DNA of 48,257 nt from an uncultured Eggerthella sp. (lineage in GTDB: Bacteria; Actinomycetota; Coriobacteriia; Coriobacteriales; Eggerthellaceae), in assembly GCA_937998355.1 (NCBI GenBank), contig CALLDI010000002.1, positions 1-48,257 on the forward strand, in the 5' to 3' direction. The position numbers and the translations under genes are program-made. Each line of letters starts with the position of its first letter. The first letter of the stretch is position 1. The notes beneath the pieces are model-generated. The model saw nothing but the letters and a program-made list of their open reading frames with translations. It searched no databases and had not been told where the DNA came from. This document shows, one piece after another, positions 32,697 to 43,628 of this stretch.

Positions 32697-35600
32697 ATGG
32701 AAAAGCATTCTCAAAGTGCCGGAATGAAGAATGCAAGAACACGCCGCCACAAAGGCGGTTTCGTTTCTTTATGTCTCATTGCGGCGTTAGCTCTTGTAGT
32801 TGGCACTGGCCTGTTCGGTCAGCGCTCTGACAGCGTGCGCTCAGACGCCGAAAACACTCCGGTTACGAATCTTTCCGAGGCGGTGGCGGAGGTCCATCAT
32901 GCGCCTGAAGCGGCAGCTGATGCCTTCGAGGTCGCCAGCGATTCCGATTATGGATCGTACGAGAAGGGCAAAGTGCTCATCGCGGTCGATGAAACGACCG
33001 ACTTGGATCAGCTGAACGCAGCGCTGAGTTCGAGCGATCTCGTTCAAACGAAAGACGTATCCGACCAGGACATGTCTGCCGGTTTCGTGCAGGTGGCTGT
33101 GAAGAGCGATGTGTCCATGAAGCAGATGCTGGCTTCTTTGCGAAGCGAAGGCCTGCAAGCTCAACCCAACTATGTCTACCACACCGTAGCCGATGAGTCC
33201 GAGGCAGATGCTTCTTCTGTTTCGGCTGATGCTGATGCAGAAGATGCGCAAGCGCTCGAAGGCCAAACGGTGCAGACGAGCGATGCTGTTCAAGTGAACG
33301 ACCCAGGTGTCGCTCAGCAATGGGGCATGGAGTCTCTTGATGTGTACCGTGCCTGGGCCATCGCAAAATGCAAAGAAGACACGTTCACCAGTCCTAAAGT
33401 TTCGGTGGCTGTCGTCGATACCGGTTGTGCGGTCACGCACGAAGATCTCGTGAATAACGTGCGCGCCACCATAACTCCTCAACGCGCCAGCCAGGCGTGA
33501 ATCAGGTCACTGATGCGAACGGACATGGTACGCATGTTGCGGGCATCATCGCCGCGGACGCGAACAATGGCAAGGGAGTAGCAGGCGTTTCCTACGATGC
33601 TGGCTTGGTCATCATCAAGGCGACTACCGATGAAGCGGGCAAGAACTTCACCACTGCGACACTGGCGCAAGCGTATACCTGGCTCTTGACCAGCACGGGC
33701 GCGCAGACCAATGCGCAGGCTCATAACGTTCGCGTCGTGAACATGAGCGTGGGCGGCGAAGGTTCGATCGAGAAGGACGACCTTCTCTACAAGAAGATCA
33801 CCGAAGCGAAGAACGCCAACATCCTCACGGTGTGCGCAGCGGGCAATCAGCAAGGCACTTCGATCCCGCCGTACGACTGCATCCCTGGCGATTATGAGGA
33901 TTGCTTCACGGTCATCAATCTGCAGGGCGACTCTTCTGCAACACCTAACGACTCTTCGGGTTCATCTTTCGTTCAGCGCGCTAGTGGTTCGAATTACAAC
34001 GTAGCGAGTGGGGCTTTGAGTCAGGCGAAGAACATCTCTGCGCCTGGCACGAGCGTCTATAGCACGGTCACGTCGGGCGGGTATGGCTATATGAGCGGCA
34101 CCTCTATGGCATCGCCTGCGGTCGCGGGCGTCGCAGCGCTGCTGTTCGCCTACGATCCGAGCTTGAGCGCTGAAGATGCGCGTGCGCTTCTGGAGCAGAC
34201 CGCTACTGACATAGGTGACGAAGGCTGGGACGCAGAAACAGGTTATGGCGAAGTGGACGCTTACCATGCCCTTCAGATGCTCAGCGCAGAGATCTCCGCT
34301 AGTTCGAACATGGAAAAAGCCCAAACAGCCTCCTTCGAAGTGAACTGTGGAGATGGCTCCTCCATTCCTGCGTCGGACTGGTCGTGGTCTTCGAGCGATC
34401 CTGACATTCTCGCGGTCGATCCCGACAGCGGCACGATGACCGCGAAGGGCAATGGGACCGCAACGCTCACCGGCGTTCACAAGACGGTCTCGAGCAAGAC
34501 CGTCACCAAAGACGTGCGTGTAGGTGGAGCGATCGACTTCACCAAAGTGAACGTGACGATGCAGCAAGATCAGTACACCTACACTGGCCAGCCGATCACG
34601 CCCAAGCCGACCGTCAGCTATGAAGGCACGACGCTCACCGAGAACATCGATTACAAGCTCGAGTATTCGAACAATACCGACGTCTCAGATAAGCTCGCGA
34701 GCATCACCATCAAGCCTATCTCGAGCAGCGATACGGGCTCCTATACCTTCAATTTCAAGATCACGCCAGCTGATATCAGCAAGGCGACGATCGCTCAGAT
34801 ATCACCACAGTCCTATACAGGCCAAGAGGTCAAGCCCACGCCGCTCATCACCTTCAATGGTGTCAAGACGCTTGCGAATGGGGTCGACTATACGCTCAGC
34901 TACAGGAACAATACCGATCCTTGCGTCGATTATGCAGAGGTCATCGCCACGGGTAAGGGCAATTTCACCGGCACGACATCAGCGACTTTCAGCATCGTCG
35001 CGAGCTTCAGCGATGTTACCGTCGAGCCGATCGCGAACGTCGAATACACGGGCAAGCCCATCACGCTCACGACCAATCAGCTGAAAGTGACCTACATGGG
35101 CATGAACCTCACTTCAGGAGTGGGTGGAGACTTCGATGTGACGTATTCGAACAATACTAATGTCGGGACTGCGACCGCAATTTTGAAGCCGAAGGCGGGC
35201 GGAATGTTCTCCGGTGGCTCGAAGACGGTCACGTTCAGGATCGTAGCAAGGAACCTCGCTGGTGGAGACGTCGAGATCTCGAACATTCCGAATCAAACGT
35301 ATACCGGATTCGAGATCAAACCTGCTATCACCGTCAAATGCCAAGGCACGACGCTCAAGCTCGGTACCGATTACAACGTCACCTATTCGAACAACACGAA
35401 CGTGGGAACGGGCAAGATAACGATAACGGGCAAGGCTCCGAATTACACCGGATCGGTTTCGACGAGCTTCACGATCAAGGGCATTCAGCTCACGTCCGCT
35501 ACCACATTGGTGCACAATGTCGAGGACAAGATCTATAATGGCGCAGTTCAGACGCAGGATAAGCTGCAGGTGGTCTTCAAGGGCAAGACGCTCGTACGTG

Positions 35601-36715
35601 ATAAGGACTATCGCGTATCCTATCGTGATTTCAAGACGCAGAAGAGCGTTGCTCCTAAAGAGGTAGGAGAATACGAGGTCGTGATCACCGGCATCGGAGA
35701 ATACAGCGGCACCATAACGCGCGTATTCCCGATCTATGCGAAATCGAGCAGCAACGGCAGCGGTTCGAGTTCATCGACCAATAAGCCCAACAACTCGAAC
35801 AACTCGAGCAATTCGAATAATTCGAGCAACAGCAGTTCTTCGAGCGGGGGATTGAACCCATCAGCTTCTCAGGCAGCTCCCACGGGACCGACCGTAACGG
35901 GCACGTGGAAGAAGTCCAGCGGCAAATGGTGGTTCTCGTATGATTCCAGCACGAAGAAGGCCCAGAAGAACAAGTCCTACCCGACCAGCCAATGGGTGAA
36001 GATCAAAGGCAAGCTCTATCATTTCGATAGCAAAGGCTGGATGCATACCGGATGGTACAAGCAAGGTAATTACTGGTATTACCTTGGGTCGGATGGCGCG
36101 ATGAAGACCGGCTGGCAGAAGGTGAAGGGCAAGTGGTATTACTTGGCTGCCAACGGCATCATGCAGACGGGCAAGATCTCCGTGAGCGGGCAGACCTATT
36201 TCCTCAACTCCTCGGGTGCCATGAAGACTGGCTGGAACAAAGAGACCAATGGTTGGTATTACTACAAATCCTCGGGTGCTATGGCCAAGGGTTGGCAGAA
36301 GGTGAAGAGCAAATGGTATTACCTCGATCCTTCTCATGGGCTCATGAAGACCAACTGGCAGACCATCGGGGGTGTGAAATATTTCTTGCATCCTTCCTCG
36401 GGCGCGATGTTGACAGGTTGGGCGCAGCTCAATGGCGTTTGGTATTACTTCAAAGGCTCGGGTGCGATGACCACCGGCTGGCAGAAGGTGAAGGGTAAGT
36501 GGTATTACCTTGGCACCGATGGAGCCATGAAGACCGGATTCTACGATGTGAAGAAGGTCACGTACTATTCCAACAGCTCGGGTGCTATGCAGACAGGGTG
36601 GAAGAAGATCAGCAACAAGTGGTACTACTTCAACAAATCGGGCGCCCTGCAGAAGAACACTTGGATCGGCAACTATCACCTGAACGCGAATGGCGTTTGG
36701 GACACCTCAAGATAA
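32697..36715 (+). pseudogene. Secreted subtilisin-like protease with CW repeats, broken by a frameshift
   Basis: Two frames together encode one S8 protease of about 1339 residues. Frame one (to the TGA at 33498) holds the signal peptide, an inhibitor-like propeptide and the catalytic Asp in VAVVDTGC (codon 33417). Frame two, open across 33497-36715, holds the His in HGTHVAG (codon 33524), Asn in AAGNQQG and Ser in GTSMASP (codon 34103). The break lies near 33470: adding one T there reads NNVRATYNSSTRQPGVNQVTDANGHGTHVAG in one frame. After the protease come a Big2-like domain, about five YTG/MBG-like repeats (each with a YSNNT-type motif), a Ser/Asn linker and about a dozen CW repeats. A real mutation, phase variation or a sequence error are all possible. 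Confidence 0.88.
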
Positions 36716-36734
36716 GAAGACAGAGGACCGTATC

Positions 36735-39269
36735 ATGAACAGTATTCACAACACGATCGAGGCGCATGAAGAGCGTCATGGTCTGAACAGCTTTTTCAAG
36801 TTCGTGCTCGCGATGATGCTCTCGTTCACCCTCGCGATCACGCCGGGGCTGGCTTTCGCGACCGAGGGCGGGAACACGACAGCGACGCAGACTGAAGAGG
36901 CCGCGGAAGAAACCAGCACCGAAGGATCTGCGAACCTACCCGAAGAAGATGGATCGCTCGACTCCGCAGCGATCTCCGAGGACGATTCCGTGCAAGGTGA
37001 TGTAGATGCAGAGGCGCAAGCACCTGAGAGCAGCGAGGAAGCTGCGCTGACCGCTCAGGCTGTTGAAGACCCCGCAAATGAGCCTGAAGCCCAGAACTTG
37101 ACCGCTCAGGCGGGCGATCTTACGCTCAAGATCTCTGGCGCGACGGAATATACCAAGGGTGGCAACATCACGTTCAATTTCAGCGTGCAGAACGCCACGG
37201 CAGGCAAGAAGATCACTTATCGCGTCAATAGCCTGCAGGTGTGGGTCGATACGCGCTATGGCCATGCGTACGAAACGCAATACACCAATGTTGCCGACTC
37301 GGCTACCCCTTCATTCACCTTCGATTTCAAGGCATCGGGAAAGTATCGTCTTCTCGTAACGGCGATCGAGGGCAACAACGAGCGTCAGGCGCAAGCTGAA
37401 TTCGTGTTCACGGTGAACGATTCTAGCAAGCCGAAGCTCGAAGCGGTGGCCGAGAAGATCAAGAACGATTACAAGTACACGGGCAGCGCCTCTACGACGA
37501 ATCGCGATTACGACAAAGCGCTCTACGTGCATGATTATCTCGTCAAGACGCTCAATGCTCATGAGGATTCTTCCGGTAAATATTGCGGCGCTTCAGGCGT
37601 TTTGCTGTATGGTCAAGGCAGTAGAGAAAGCTACCATCAAGCGATGTCGCTCATCTTGGGCGTGATGGACGTGAAATCACAACGCGTGGCGGCTGATAAT
37701 AAGGTCTGGACGCTCGTCAACGTTGGTGGATCGTGGATGCATGTGGATGCCGCCGAGGACGATAAGCGTTCGGGCGAGCTTCAACATCTGTTCTTCGGTT
37801 TGACCGATACGCAGATGAAGCGCATTCGCTCTGGCTATGTGCCGCAGAGCGGCTATACCGCGACGAACGCTAATCTGAACTACTTCATGCGCACCAGCAA
37901 CGCGATGGCATCCTATTCCGATCCCATCAAGAACAAGATCGCTGCACAGCTCGATGCGGGCAAGACCGCATTCACCATCACTGCGCCGAGCTATTCTGAT
38001 ACTTCGGTCTACGATGTGCTGTGCGATTTCGTCGCAGGCAAGCTGAGCAACACCACCATCAGCGGCAAGCAGGTGCTGGTGCAATTCGTCAATAAAGGAC
38101 CTGGTAATTACAAGGCGAGCTATTACCAGGTGACCACGAAGAATCTCAATTCGCCCTATCTGTCGATCTCGGATCTGAACGCGAGCTACGCCGCTACGGG
38201 TTCTGCGATCAAGCCGACGCCGACGCTCACGTTGAACGGTACGCGTCTGCGTCTGAATACGGATTACTCGATCACGTATAAGAACAATGTGAACCCTGGA
38301 ACTGCGACCATGGTCATCAAGGGCAAGAACGGTTATACCGGATCGATCACCAAGACCTTCAAGATCACGGCTACCGCAGCTAACCCAGTCGTAGCGACGG
38401 GCACCTGGAAGAAGAGCAAGGGCAAATGGTGGTTCGCCTACGACTCGAAGACGAAGGCTGCACAGAACGGGAAGTCCTATCCTGCTAACGAGTGGGTGAA
38501 GATCGGCGGCAAGCTCTATCATTTCGATAGTGCGGGCTGGATGAACGTGAACTGGCTGAAGCTCGATGGCAAATGGTATTGGCTCGGTTCCGATGGTGCG
38601 ATGAAGACCGGCTGGAAGAAGGTCAAGAACACGTGGTACTACATGGCCAGCAATGGCGTGATGCAGACCGGCAAGAAGACCATCTCAGGTCAGACGTACT
38701 ACCTCAACCCTACATCCGGTGCGATGAAGACCGGCTGGAATCGTGAATCGAACGGCTGGTATTACTACAAGTCTTCCGGCGCTATGGCGAAGGGCTGGCA
38801 GAAGGTGAAGGGCAAGTGGTATTGGCTCGACACCTCCAACGGCAAGATGAAGACCAGTTGGCTCGAAACGGGTGGGAAGAAATACTTCCTCAATACTTCT
38901 GGCGCGATGTTGACCGGCTGGGTCAAGATCCTTGACAAGTGGTACTACTTCAATGGTTCCGGCGCTATGGCGAAGGGCTGGAAGAAAGTTTCGGGCAAAT
39001 GGTATTACCTCAACCCGACCGATGGCACCATGAAGACCGGTTTCTATGATGTGAGCGGCAAGCGCTACTATTCCAATGCTTCTGGTGTCATGAAGACCGG
39101 TTGGCAAAAAGTGAACAACAGATGGTATTACTTCGACAAGTCAGGCGCGATGCAGCGCACCAAATGGGTAGGCAACTACTACGTTGGAGCTGATGGCGTG
39201 ATGGCCACCAATACGTGGATCGGCAAATACCATGTCAATTCGAGTGGCAAATGGGACAGAACGAAATAA
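36735..39269 (+). CDS. Secreted CW-repeat protein with a degenerate transglutaminase-like domain (Cys and His lost)
   Basis: An 844-residue protein with a signal peptide (ending LAFA), an acidic Glu/Ala-rich region to about residue 120, a beta domain, then a transglutaminase-like domain (about 255-345; YDKALYVHDYLVKTL to WMHVDAAEDD). Aligned by eye with the intact paralogue encoded at 43629-46451, GQGLGTCEGYH becomes GQGSRESYH with no cysteine, the catalytic His becomes Lys323 (NKVW), and only Asp338 remains. It cannot act by the usual mechanism. One YTG/MBG-like repeat (about 475-555) and about 13 CW repeats follow, ending WIGKYHVNSSGKWD. The ATG at 36735 has GAGG upstream, 20 bp after the protease stop. 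Confidence 0.88.
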   Translation: MNSIHNTIEAHEERHGLNSFFKFVLAMMLSFTLAITPGLAFATEGGNTTATQTEEAAEETSTEGSANLPEEDGSLDSAAISEDDSVQGDVDAEAQAPESSEEAALTAQAVEDPANEPEAQNLTAQAGDLTLKISGATEYTKGGNITFNFSVQNATAGKKITYRVNSLQVWVDTRYGHAYETQYTNVADSATPSFTFDFKASGKYRLLVTAIEGNNERQAQAEFVFTVNDSSKPKLEAVAEKIKNDYKYTGSASTTNRDYDKALYVHDYLVKTLNAHEDSSGKYCGASGVLLYGQGSRESYHQAMSLILGVMDVKSQRVAADNKVWTLVNVGGSWMHVDAAEDDKRSGELQHLFFGLTDTQMKRIRSGYVPQSGYTATNANLNYFMRTSNAMASYSDPIKNKIAAQLDAGKTAFTITAPSYSDTSVYDVLCDFVAGKLSNTTISGKQVLVQFVNKGPGNYKASYYQVTTKNLNSPYLSISDLNASYAATGSAIKPTPTLTLNGTRLRLNTDYSITYKNNVNPGTATMVIKGKNGYTGSITKTFKITATAANPVVATGTWKKSKGKWWFAYDSKTKAAQNGKSYPANEWVKIGGKLYHFDSAGWMNVNWLKLDGKWYWLGSDGAMKTGWKKVKNTWYYMASNGVMQTGKKTISGQTYYLNPTSGAMKTGWNRESNGWYYYKSSGAMAKGWQKVKGKWYWLDTSNGKMKTSWLETGGKKYFLNTSGAMLTGWVKILDKWYYFNGSGAMAKGWKKVSGKWYYLNPTDGTMKTGFYDVSGKRYYSNASGVMKTGWQKVNNRWYYFDKSGAMQRTKWVGNYYVGADGVMATNTWIGKYHVNSSGKWDRTK

Positions 39270-39292
39270 GGATGGTCTGAGGCGAGGTCATT

Positions 39293-41929
39293 ATGAATCA
39301 TAGTCATCGTATATTCTTCAATGAAGAGAAAACCAAGCGCGAAGGAGCCGCCTTTCATAAGGCGGCCCTTGCGGTCCTTTTAGCGCTCTTGCTCGCGTTC
39401 ACGCCTGGTCTTGCGTTCGCGACCACGGGTGAATTTCAGCAAGAAACGAACGTTCAGGAGAACGTGGAGTTCGATGCTGCTGAAGCTGAATCGACCGATG
39501 AAGCGACTATCGACGATCAGCCTGAGGTGAGCGACGACGAGCTCGAAGGGGCAATTGCAGACACGTCTGATCCTGTCGGCACGAGCGAACAAGAGATCGC
39601 CGTAGCCGCTGAAGGGGCGATCGAAGGCACCGCTGAAGGTGAAGGCGGCGGTGACGAAGGTGGCGAGATCGATGGTGATGCCATTAGGCTCGAAAATGCC
39701 TATAAGGAGTTTTTGGCTGCGAATCCGGGCGTGAACAATGTGAATAAGACGGATTATGATAAAGCGGTAATCGTCCACGAATATTTGCTCGCAAAGGCGG
39801 ATTTCGATGCGTCGAGCACGAAAGATTCTGCTCTAGACATCTTAGATAATCTTGGCTCGACATTGCAGGTCAAGGTGTCGAGCAAGAGCTTTCAGGCTGC
39901 TTTTCGTGAGCTGATGGTTCGTCTTGGTGTTCCGGCGAGCGACATCAAAGATGTATCGGCTGATGGTCACGCGTGGACGCTCATCAATCTCGATGGAAAC
40001 TGGACGCATATCGATACGGCGAATGACGATCTTTATGCCAATCAGCGTCAAGGAGCGTATCTTTTCTTCGGTCTGACAGATGCGCAGATCGTGCTGGCGC
40101 ATCCTTCGTATGTTCGCGGTGCCAATCCAGCTGCAACGAATACCGCGAACAACTATTACGCGCGTACGCATGATATGGCGGGCTTCGAACAGGCCGAGGA
40201 GCTTGCAGGTGTGATCAAAGGGAAGTATCCGTCCATGCAGAACGGGGGATCCTTCACGTCTGCGATCCCTGCAGGGACCGATGCCAACATCCAGAAGCTC
40301 ATCTCGCAGCAGGTCGCTGCATGTTTGAATGGAGCGAGCATCGTTTCCGACCCTAATACGAGGGTGACCGTCGAGATCTCTGGGACGAATTACAAGGTCA
40401 CGATCACGAAACTGACGGTCGTCACTGCAGACCTGTTCCTGACCGTTGCCGATCAGAGATACACGGGCGATTCCGTGCGCGCGATCTTGCGCACCAAGCT
40501 GGACTATACGGATTTCAAGGAAGGGGTAGGGTACACCGTTTCCTATCGCAGTAAGTCCAATCCGAACGAGGTGTACGATTCGAGCGGTCCTTATCGCTCG
40601 GGCACTTATGATGTGATCATCACGGGTAAGGGCAATTACACTGGCACGACCACGCTCACCTTCAAGATCACTCCTGCTAGCATCACGAGCACGATGAAGA
40701 CGATCTCGAGCCGCGTGAAATATACGGGCAAACCACTCACGCCGCTCATCACGTTGAAGTACGGAAACTATACGCTGACCTCGAACGATTTCGATGTTAA
40801 GTACACGAACAATGTTGAGCCTGGGTACGCCAAGGCGACCGTAACGGGTAAGGGCAACTTCACTGGTTCGGAGACGGTCACGTTCTTGATCGAGAAGGAC
40901 AGCACCAGCAGCGGTTCGAATAGCAGCAGCAACACCAACAATTCGAACAATTCATCCAATAACAGCAACATCACTACGAACGGAACGACCGACTCCGTCA
41001 ATAATGGTGCGACCAGCGTCACGGCCCAGGCGCTCCCTAAGGCCCCTACTGTAACGGGCACGTGGAAGAAGTCCGGTGGCAAATGGTGGTTCTCTTACGA
41101 TTCGAAGACGAAGACCACGCAGAAGAAGGCCTATCCGACCAATCAATGGGTGAAGATCAAAGGTAAGCTCTATCACTTCGATAGCAAGGGGTGGATGCAT
41201 ACGAATTGGCAGCAGCTCAATAAGAAGTGGTACTACTTCGGATCGGACGGTGCGATGAAGACCGGCTGGAAGAAGGTCAAAGGCAAGTGGTACTACATGG
41301 CTTCTGATGGTGTGATGCAGACTGGCAAGAAGATCATCAGCGGCAAGACCTACTATCTCAACACCTCTTCGGGCGCGATGAAGACTGGCTGGAATAAAGA
41401 AGGCAAGATCTGGTACTACTACAACTCCTCAGGCGCCATGAAGACTGGCTGGCTGAAGCTGAAGAACAAGTGGTATTACCTTGCTGGCAATGGCGCGATG
41501 CAGACGGGCAAGTATAAAGTGAGCGGTAAGACCTACTATCTCAATACGTCCTCTGGCGCTATGAAGACCGGATGGAACAAAGAAGGCACGACCTGGTATC
41601 ACTATGCTAAGTCGGGCGCCATGTCCAAGGGCTGGGTGAAGAGCGGTCGCAATTGGTATTACATGGACGCATCCTCTGGTGCTATGAAGACCGGCTGGCA
41701 GACCGTTAGTGGCAAGACCTATTTCTTGAATCCTCCTAATGGCGAGATGCTGACAGGCTGGGTGAAGATCAACGGCGATGGCTACTATTTCGGCACGTCG
41801 GGCGCTATGCAGAAGAATAAATGGGTAGGGAATTACTACCTCGAATCCACGGGCAAGATGGCCACTAGCAAATGGATCGGTAAGTATCATGTCGATGCTA
41901 CCGGCAGGTGGGACGCAACCAAGAAATAA
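39293..41929 (+). CDS. Secreted CW-repeat protein with a transglutaminase-like domain, Cys replaced by Ser
   Basis: An 878-residue protein: signal peptide (ending LAFA), an acidic region to about residue 125, and a transglutaminase-like domain (about 150-270). The triad His226 (GHAW) and Asp241 (HIDTANDD) are kept, but the position of the cysteine reads SSKSFQAAF, with Ser197 aligned to the nucleophile, so normal transglutaminase or protease activity is unlikely. Two YTG/MBG-like repeats (about 380-545), a Ser/Asn/Thr linker and about 13 CW repeats follow, ending WIGKYHVDATGRWD. It starts 23 bp after the previous stop with GAGG upstream. Confidence 0.88.
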   Translation: MNHSHRIFFNEEKTKREGAAFHKAALAVLLALLLAFTPGLAFATTGEFQQETNVQENVEFDAAEAESTDEATIDDQPEVSDDELEGAIADTSDPVGTSEQEIAVAAEGAIEGTAEGEGGGDEGGEIDGDAIRLENAYKEFLAANPGVNNVNKTDYDKAVIVHEYLLAKADFDASSTKDSALDILDNLGSTLQVKVSSKSFQAAFRELMVRLGVPASDIKDVSADGHAWTLINLDGNWTHIDTANDDLYANQRQGAYLFFGLTDAQIVLAHPSYVRGANPAATNTANNYYARTHDMAGFEQAEELAGVIKGKYPSMQNGGSFTSAIPAGTDANIQKLISQQVAACLNGASIVSDPNTRVTVEISGTNYKVTITKLTVVTADLFLTVADQRYTGDSVRAILRTKLDYTDFKEGVGYTVSYRSKSNPNEVYDSSGPYRSGTYDVIITGKGNYTGTTTLTFKITPASITSTMKTISSRVKYTGKPLTPLITLKYGNYTLTSNDFDVKYTNNVEPGYAKATVTGKGNFTGSETVTFLIEKDSTSSGSNSSSNTNNSNNSSNNSNITTNGTTDSVNNGATSVTAQALPKAPTVTGTWKKSGGKWWFSYDSKTKTTQKKAYPTNQWVKIKGKLYHFDSKGWMHTNWQQLNKKWYYFGSDGAMKTGWKKVKGKWYYMASDGVMQTGKKIISGKTYYLNTSSGAMKTGWNKEGKIWYYYNSSGAMKTGWLKLKNKWYYLAGNGAMQTGKYKVSGKTYYLNTSSGAMKTGWNKEGTTWYHYAKSGAMSKGWVKSGRNWYYMDASSGAMKTGWQTVSGKTYFLNPPNGEMLTGWVKINGDGYYFGTSGAMQKNKWVGNYYLESTGKMATSKWIGKYHVDATGRWDATKK

Positions 41930-41968
41930 GCAATCGTTCTGAACGCAAGAGAGGAACATCGATTCGAG

Positions 41969-43579
41969 ATGCAGTTCATGAAAGAACATATCAAACGGTG
42001 GTTGGCAGGTGCGCTCTTCGTCGCGGCGGTCGCCACCATGCTCGCATGCGTGCCCTCTGTTGGCCTGGCAGCGACCGAAGAAGCGACATCTTCGACCGCT
42101 ATCGAGACCGCCGATGTCGAGGTCTCTCCACAAGCGGATATCTCGATCGCGAATGCGGTCGTCGAGGGAATCGTTGACAAGGAGTACACGGGTCACCCAC
42201 AAGGTCAGTCGATCAAGGTGACCGTGAATGGAGTCGTTCTCGATGGAACGCAGTACTCCTACATCATCGAAAACAATATCGGTCCGGGCATCGCCACGGT
42301 GGTCATCACGGGCAAGAACGGTTATACCGGTACGATAAAGAAGACCTTCAACATCCGTGTCAATCTCGGTAAAGCGACCGTCGTCTTGCAGGGTGGCCCT
42401 TATTACTACAACGGTTCGGCGGTCAAGCCGAGCGTGGTCGTGAAGATGGGCAGCTTCGTGGTGAATCCAAGCTATTACGAGGTTACGTACCAATACAACG
42501 ATAAACCAGGCACGGCAACGCTGAAGGTTGCAGCTAAAGCGAACTCGAACTACTGCGAAGCGTTCACGGTTCGCACGTTCACGATCAATCAGCCGAAACC
42601 CGTCAGCAACAACTCCTCCAACAACAGCTCCTCGAGCTCGAACACCTCGACCGCTCTGACCCCTGCAGGCAACTCGAGCACCATCGCTCAAGCTGCCCCG
42701 AAAGCTCCGAGCGTAACGGGCACATGGAAGAAGAGCAAGGGCAAGTGGTGGTTCTCGTACGACTCCAAGTCGAAGACGGCTCAGAAGAAGTCCTATCCTG
42801 CGAACGAATGGGCGACCATCAAGGGTAAGCGCTATCACTTCGACTCCAAAGGCTACATGAGCTCCAAGTGGTACAAGTCAGGAAGCTCTTGGTATTGGCT
42901 CGGCACCGATGGCGCTATGAAGACCGGTTGGCAGAAGGTATCGGGCAAGTGGTACTTCATGGAGCGAAACGGCATCATGCAGACCGGCAAGCGCAAGATC
43001 TCGAACCAGACCTATTACCTCACTTCGTCAGGTGCGATGAAGACCGGTTGGAACAAAGAGAGCAACAAGTGGTATTACTACAAATCCTCTGGAGCCATGG
43101 CCAAAGGCTGGGCGAAGGTGAAGAACAAGTGGTACTACTTGAACCCTTCCGATGGTGTCATGAAGACCGGTTTCTACAACGTCGGTAGCACGCGTTATTT
43201 CTCGAATGGGTCGGGCGCGATGCTGACTGGATGGCAGAAGATCAGTGGCACATGGTATCACTTCAAGGGTTCAGGTGCCATGTCCAAGGGCTGGAACAAA
43301 CTGAAGAACAAGTGGTATTACCTCGATCCATCGAGCGGTGCGATGAAGACGGGCTTCTACGATGTTGATGGAAGTCGTTACTTCTCGAACGGCTCGGGCG
43401 CGATGCTGACCGGTTGGCAGAACATCGGCGGCAAATGGTACAACTTCAATAAGTCAGGTGCGATGCAGAAGGCCAAGTGGGTCGGCGAATACTATGTCGG
43501 CTCCGATGGTGTCATGTTGGCGAATACGACGGTAGGCAATTATCGCGTGGACGCTAACGGCAAATGGCATCGTATCTAA
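41969..43579 (+). CDS. Secreted YTG/MBG- and CW-repeat protein with no enzymatic domain
   Basis: A 536-residue protein with a signal peptide (ending VGLAA), two YTG/MBG-like repeats (about residues 50-210), an Asn/Ser linker, the junction STALTPAGNSSTIAQAAPK-type segment and about 13 CW repeats ending TVGNYRVDANGKW. There is no transglutaminase, protease or amidase region. It could be a wall-binding decoy, scaffold or adhesin. The ATG at 41969 has a distant GAGAGG; another ATG at 41978 is possible. Its linker and CW start closely match the next gene at DNA level. Confidence 0.87.
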   Translation: MQFMKEHIKRWLAGALFVAAVATMLACVPSVGLAATEEATSSTAIETADVEVSPQADISIANAVVEGIVDKEYTGHPQGQSIKVTVNGVVLDGTQYSYIIENNIGPGIATVVITGKNGYTGTIKKTFNIRVNLGKATVVLQGGPYYYNGSAVKPSVVVKMGSFVVNPSYYEVTYQYNDKPGTATLKVAAKANSNYCEAFTVRTFTINQPKPVSNNSSNNSSSSSNTSTALTPAGNSSTIAQAAPKAPSVTGTWKKSKGKWWFSYDSKSKTAQKKSYPANEWATIKGKRYHFDSKGYMSSKWYKSGSSWYWLGTDGAMKTGWQKVSGKWYFMERNGIMQTGKRKISNQTYYLTSSGAMKTGWNKESNKWYYYKSSGAMAKGWAKVKNKWYYLNPSDGVMKTGFYNVGSTRYFSNGSGAMLTGWQKISGTWYHFKGSGAMSKGWNKLKNKWYYLDPSSGAMKTGFYDVDGSRYFSNGSGAMLTGWQNIGGKWYNFNKSGAMQKAKWVGEYYVGSDGVMLANTTVGNYRVDANGKWHRI

Positions 43580-43628
43580 CGATGATCGCAACTCCCCTTC
43601 AAAGTACCCCGAGAGAAGAGAGAGACCG

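Noticed and set aside
33497..33499. GTG as an independent start of a separate protease gene
   Set aside because: No ribosome-binding site, and it would start inside the catalytic domain without signal peptide or catalytic Asp; a frameshift explains both halves.
35880..36715. Tandem ~60-bp repeats considered as a CRISPR or DNA satellite
   Set aside because: They are in-frame, imperfect protein repeats (CW type) with no conserved spacer pattern. The same holds for the other repeat regions to the window end.
41429..42838. Minus-strand open frames across the CW-repeat genes (also 35861-36679, 37677-38522)
   Set aside because: They repeat with the period of the CW-repeat DNA and have no start signals. 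The plus strand gives signal peptides and recognised domains.
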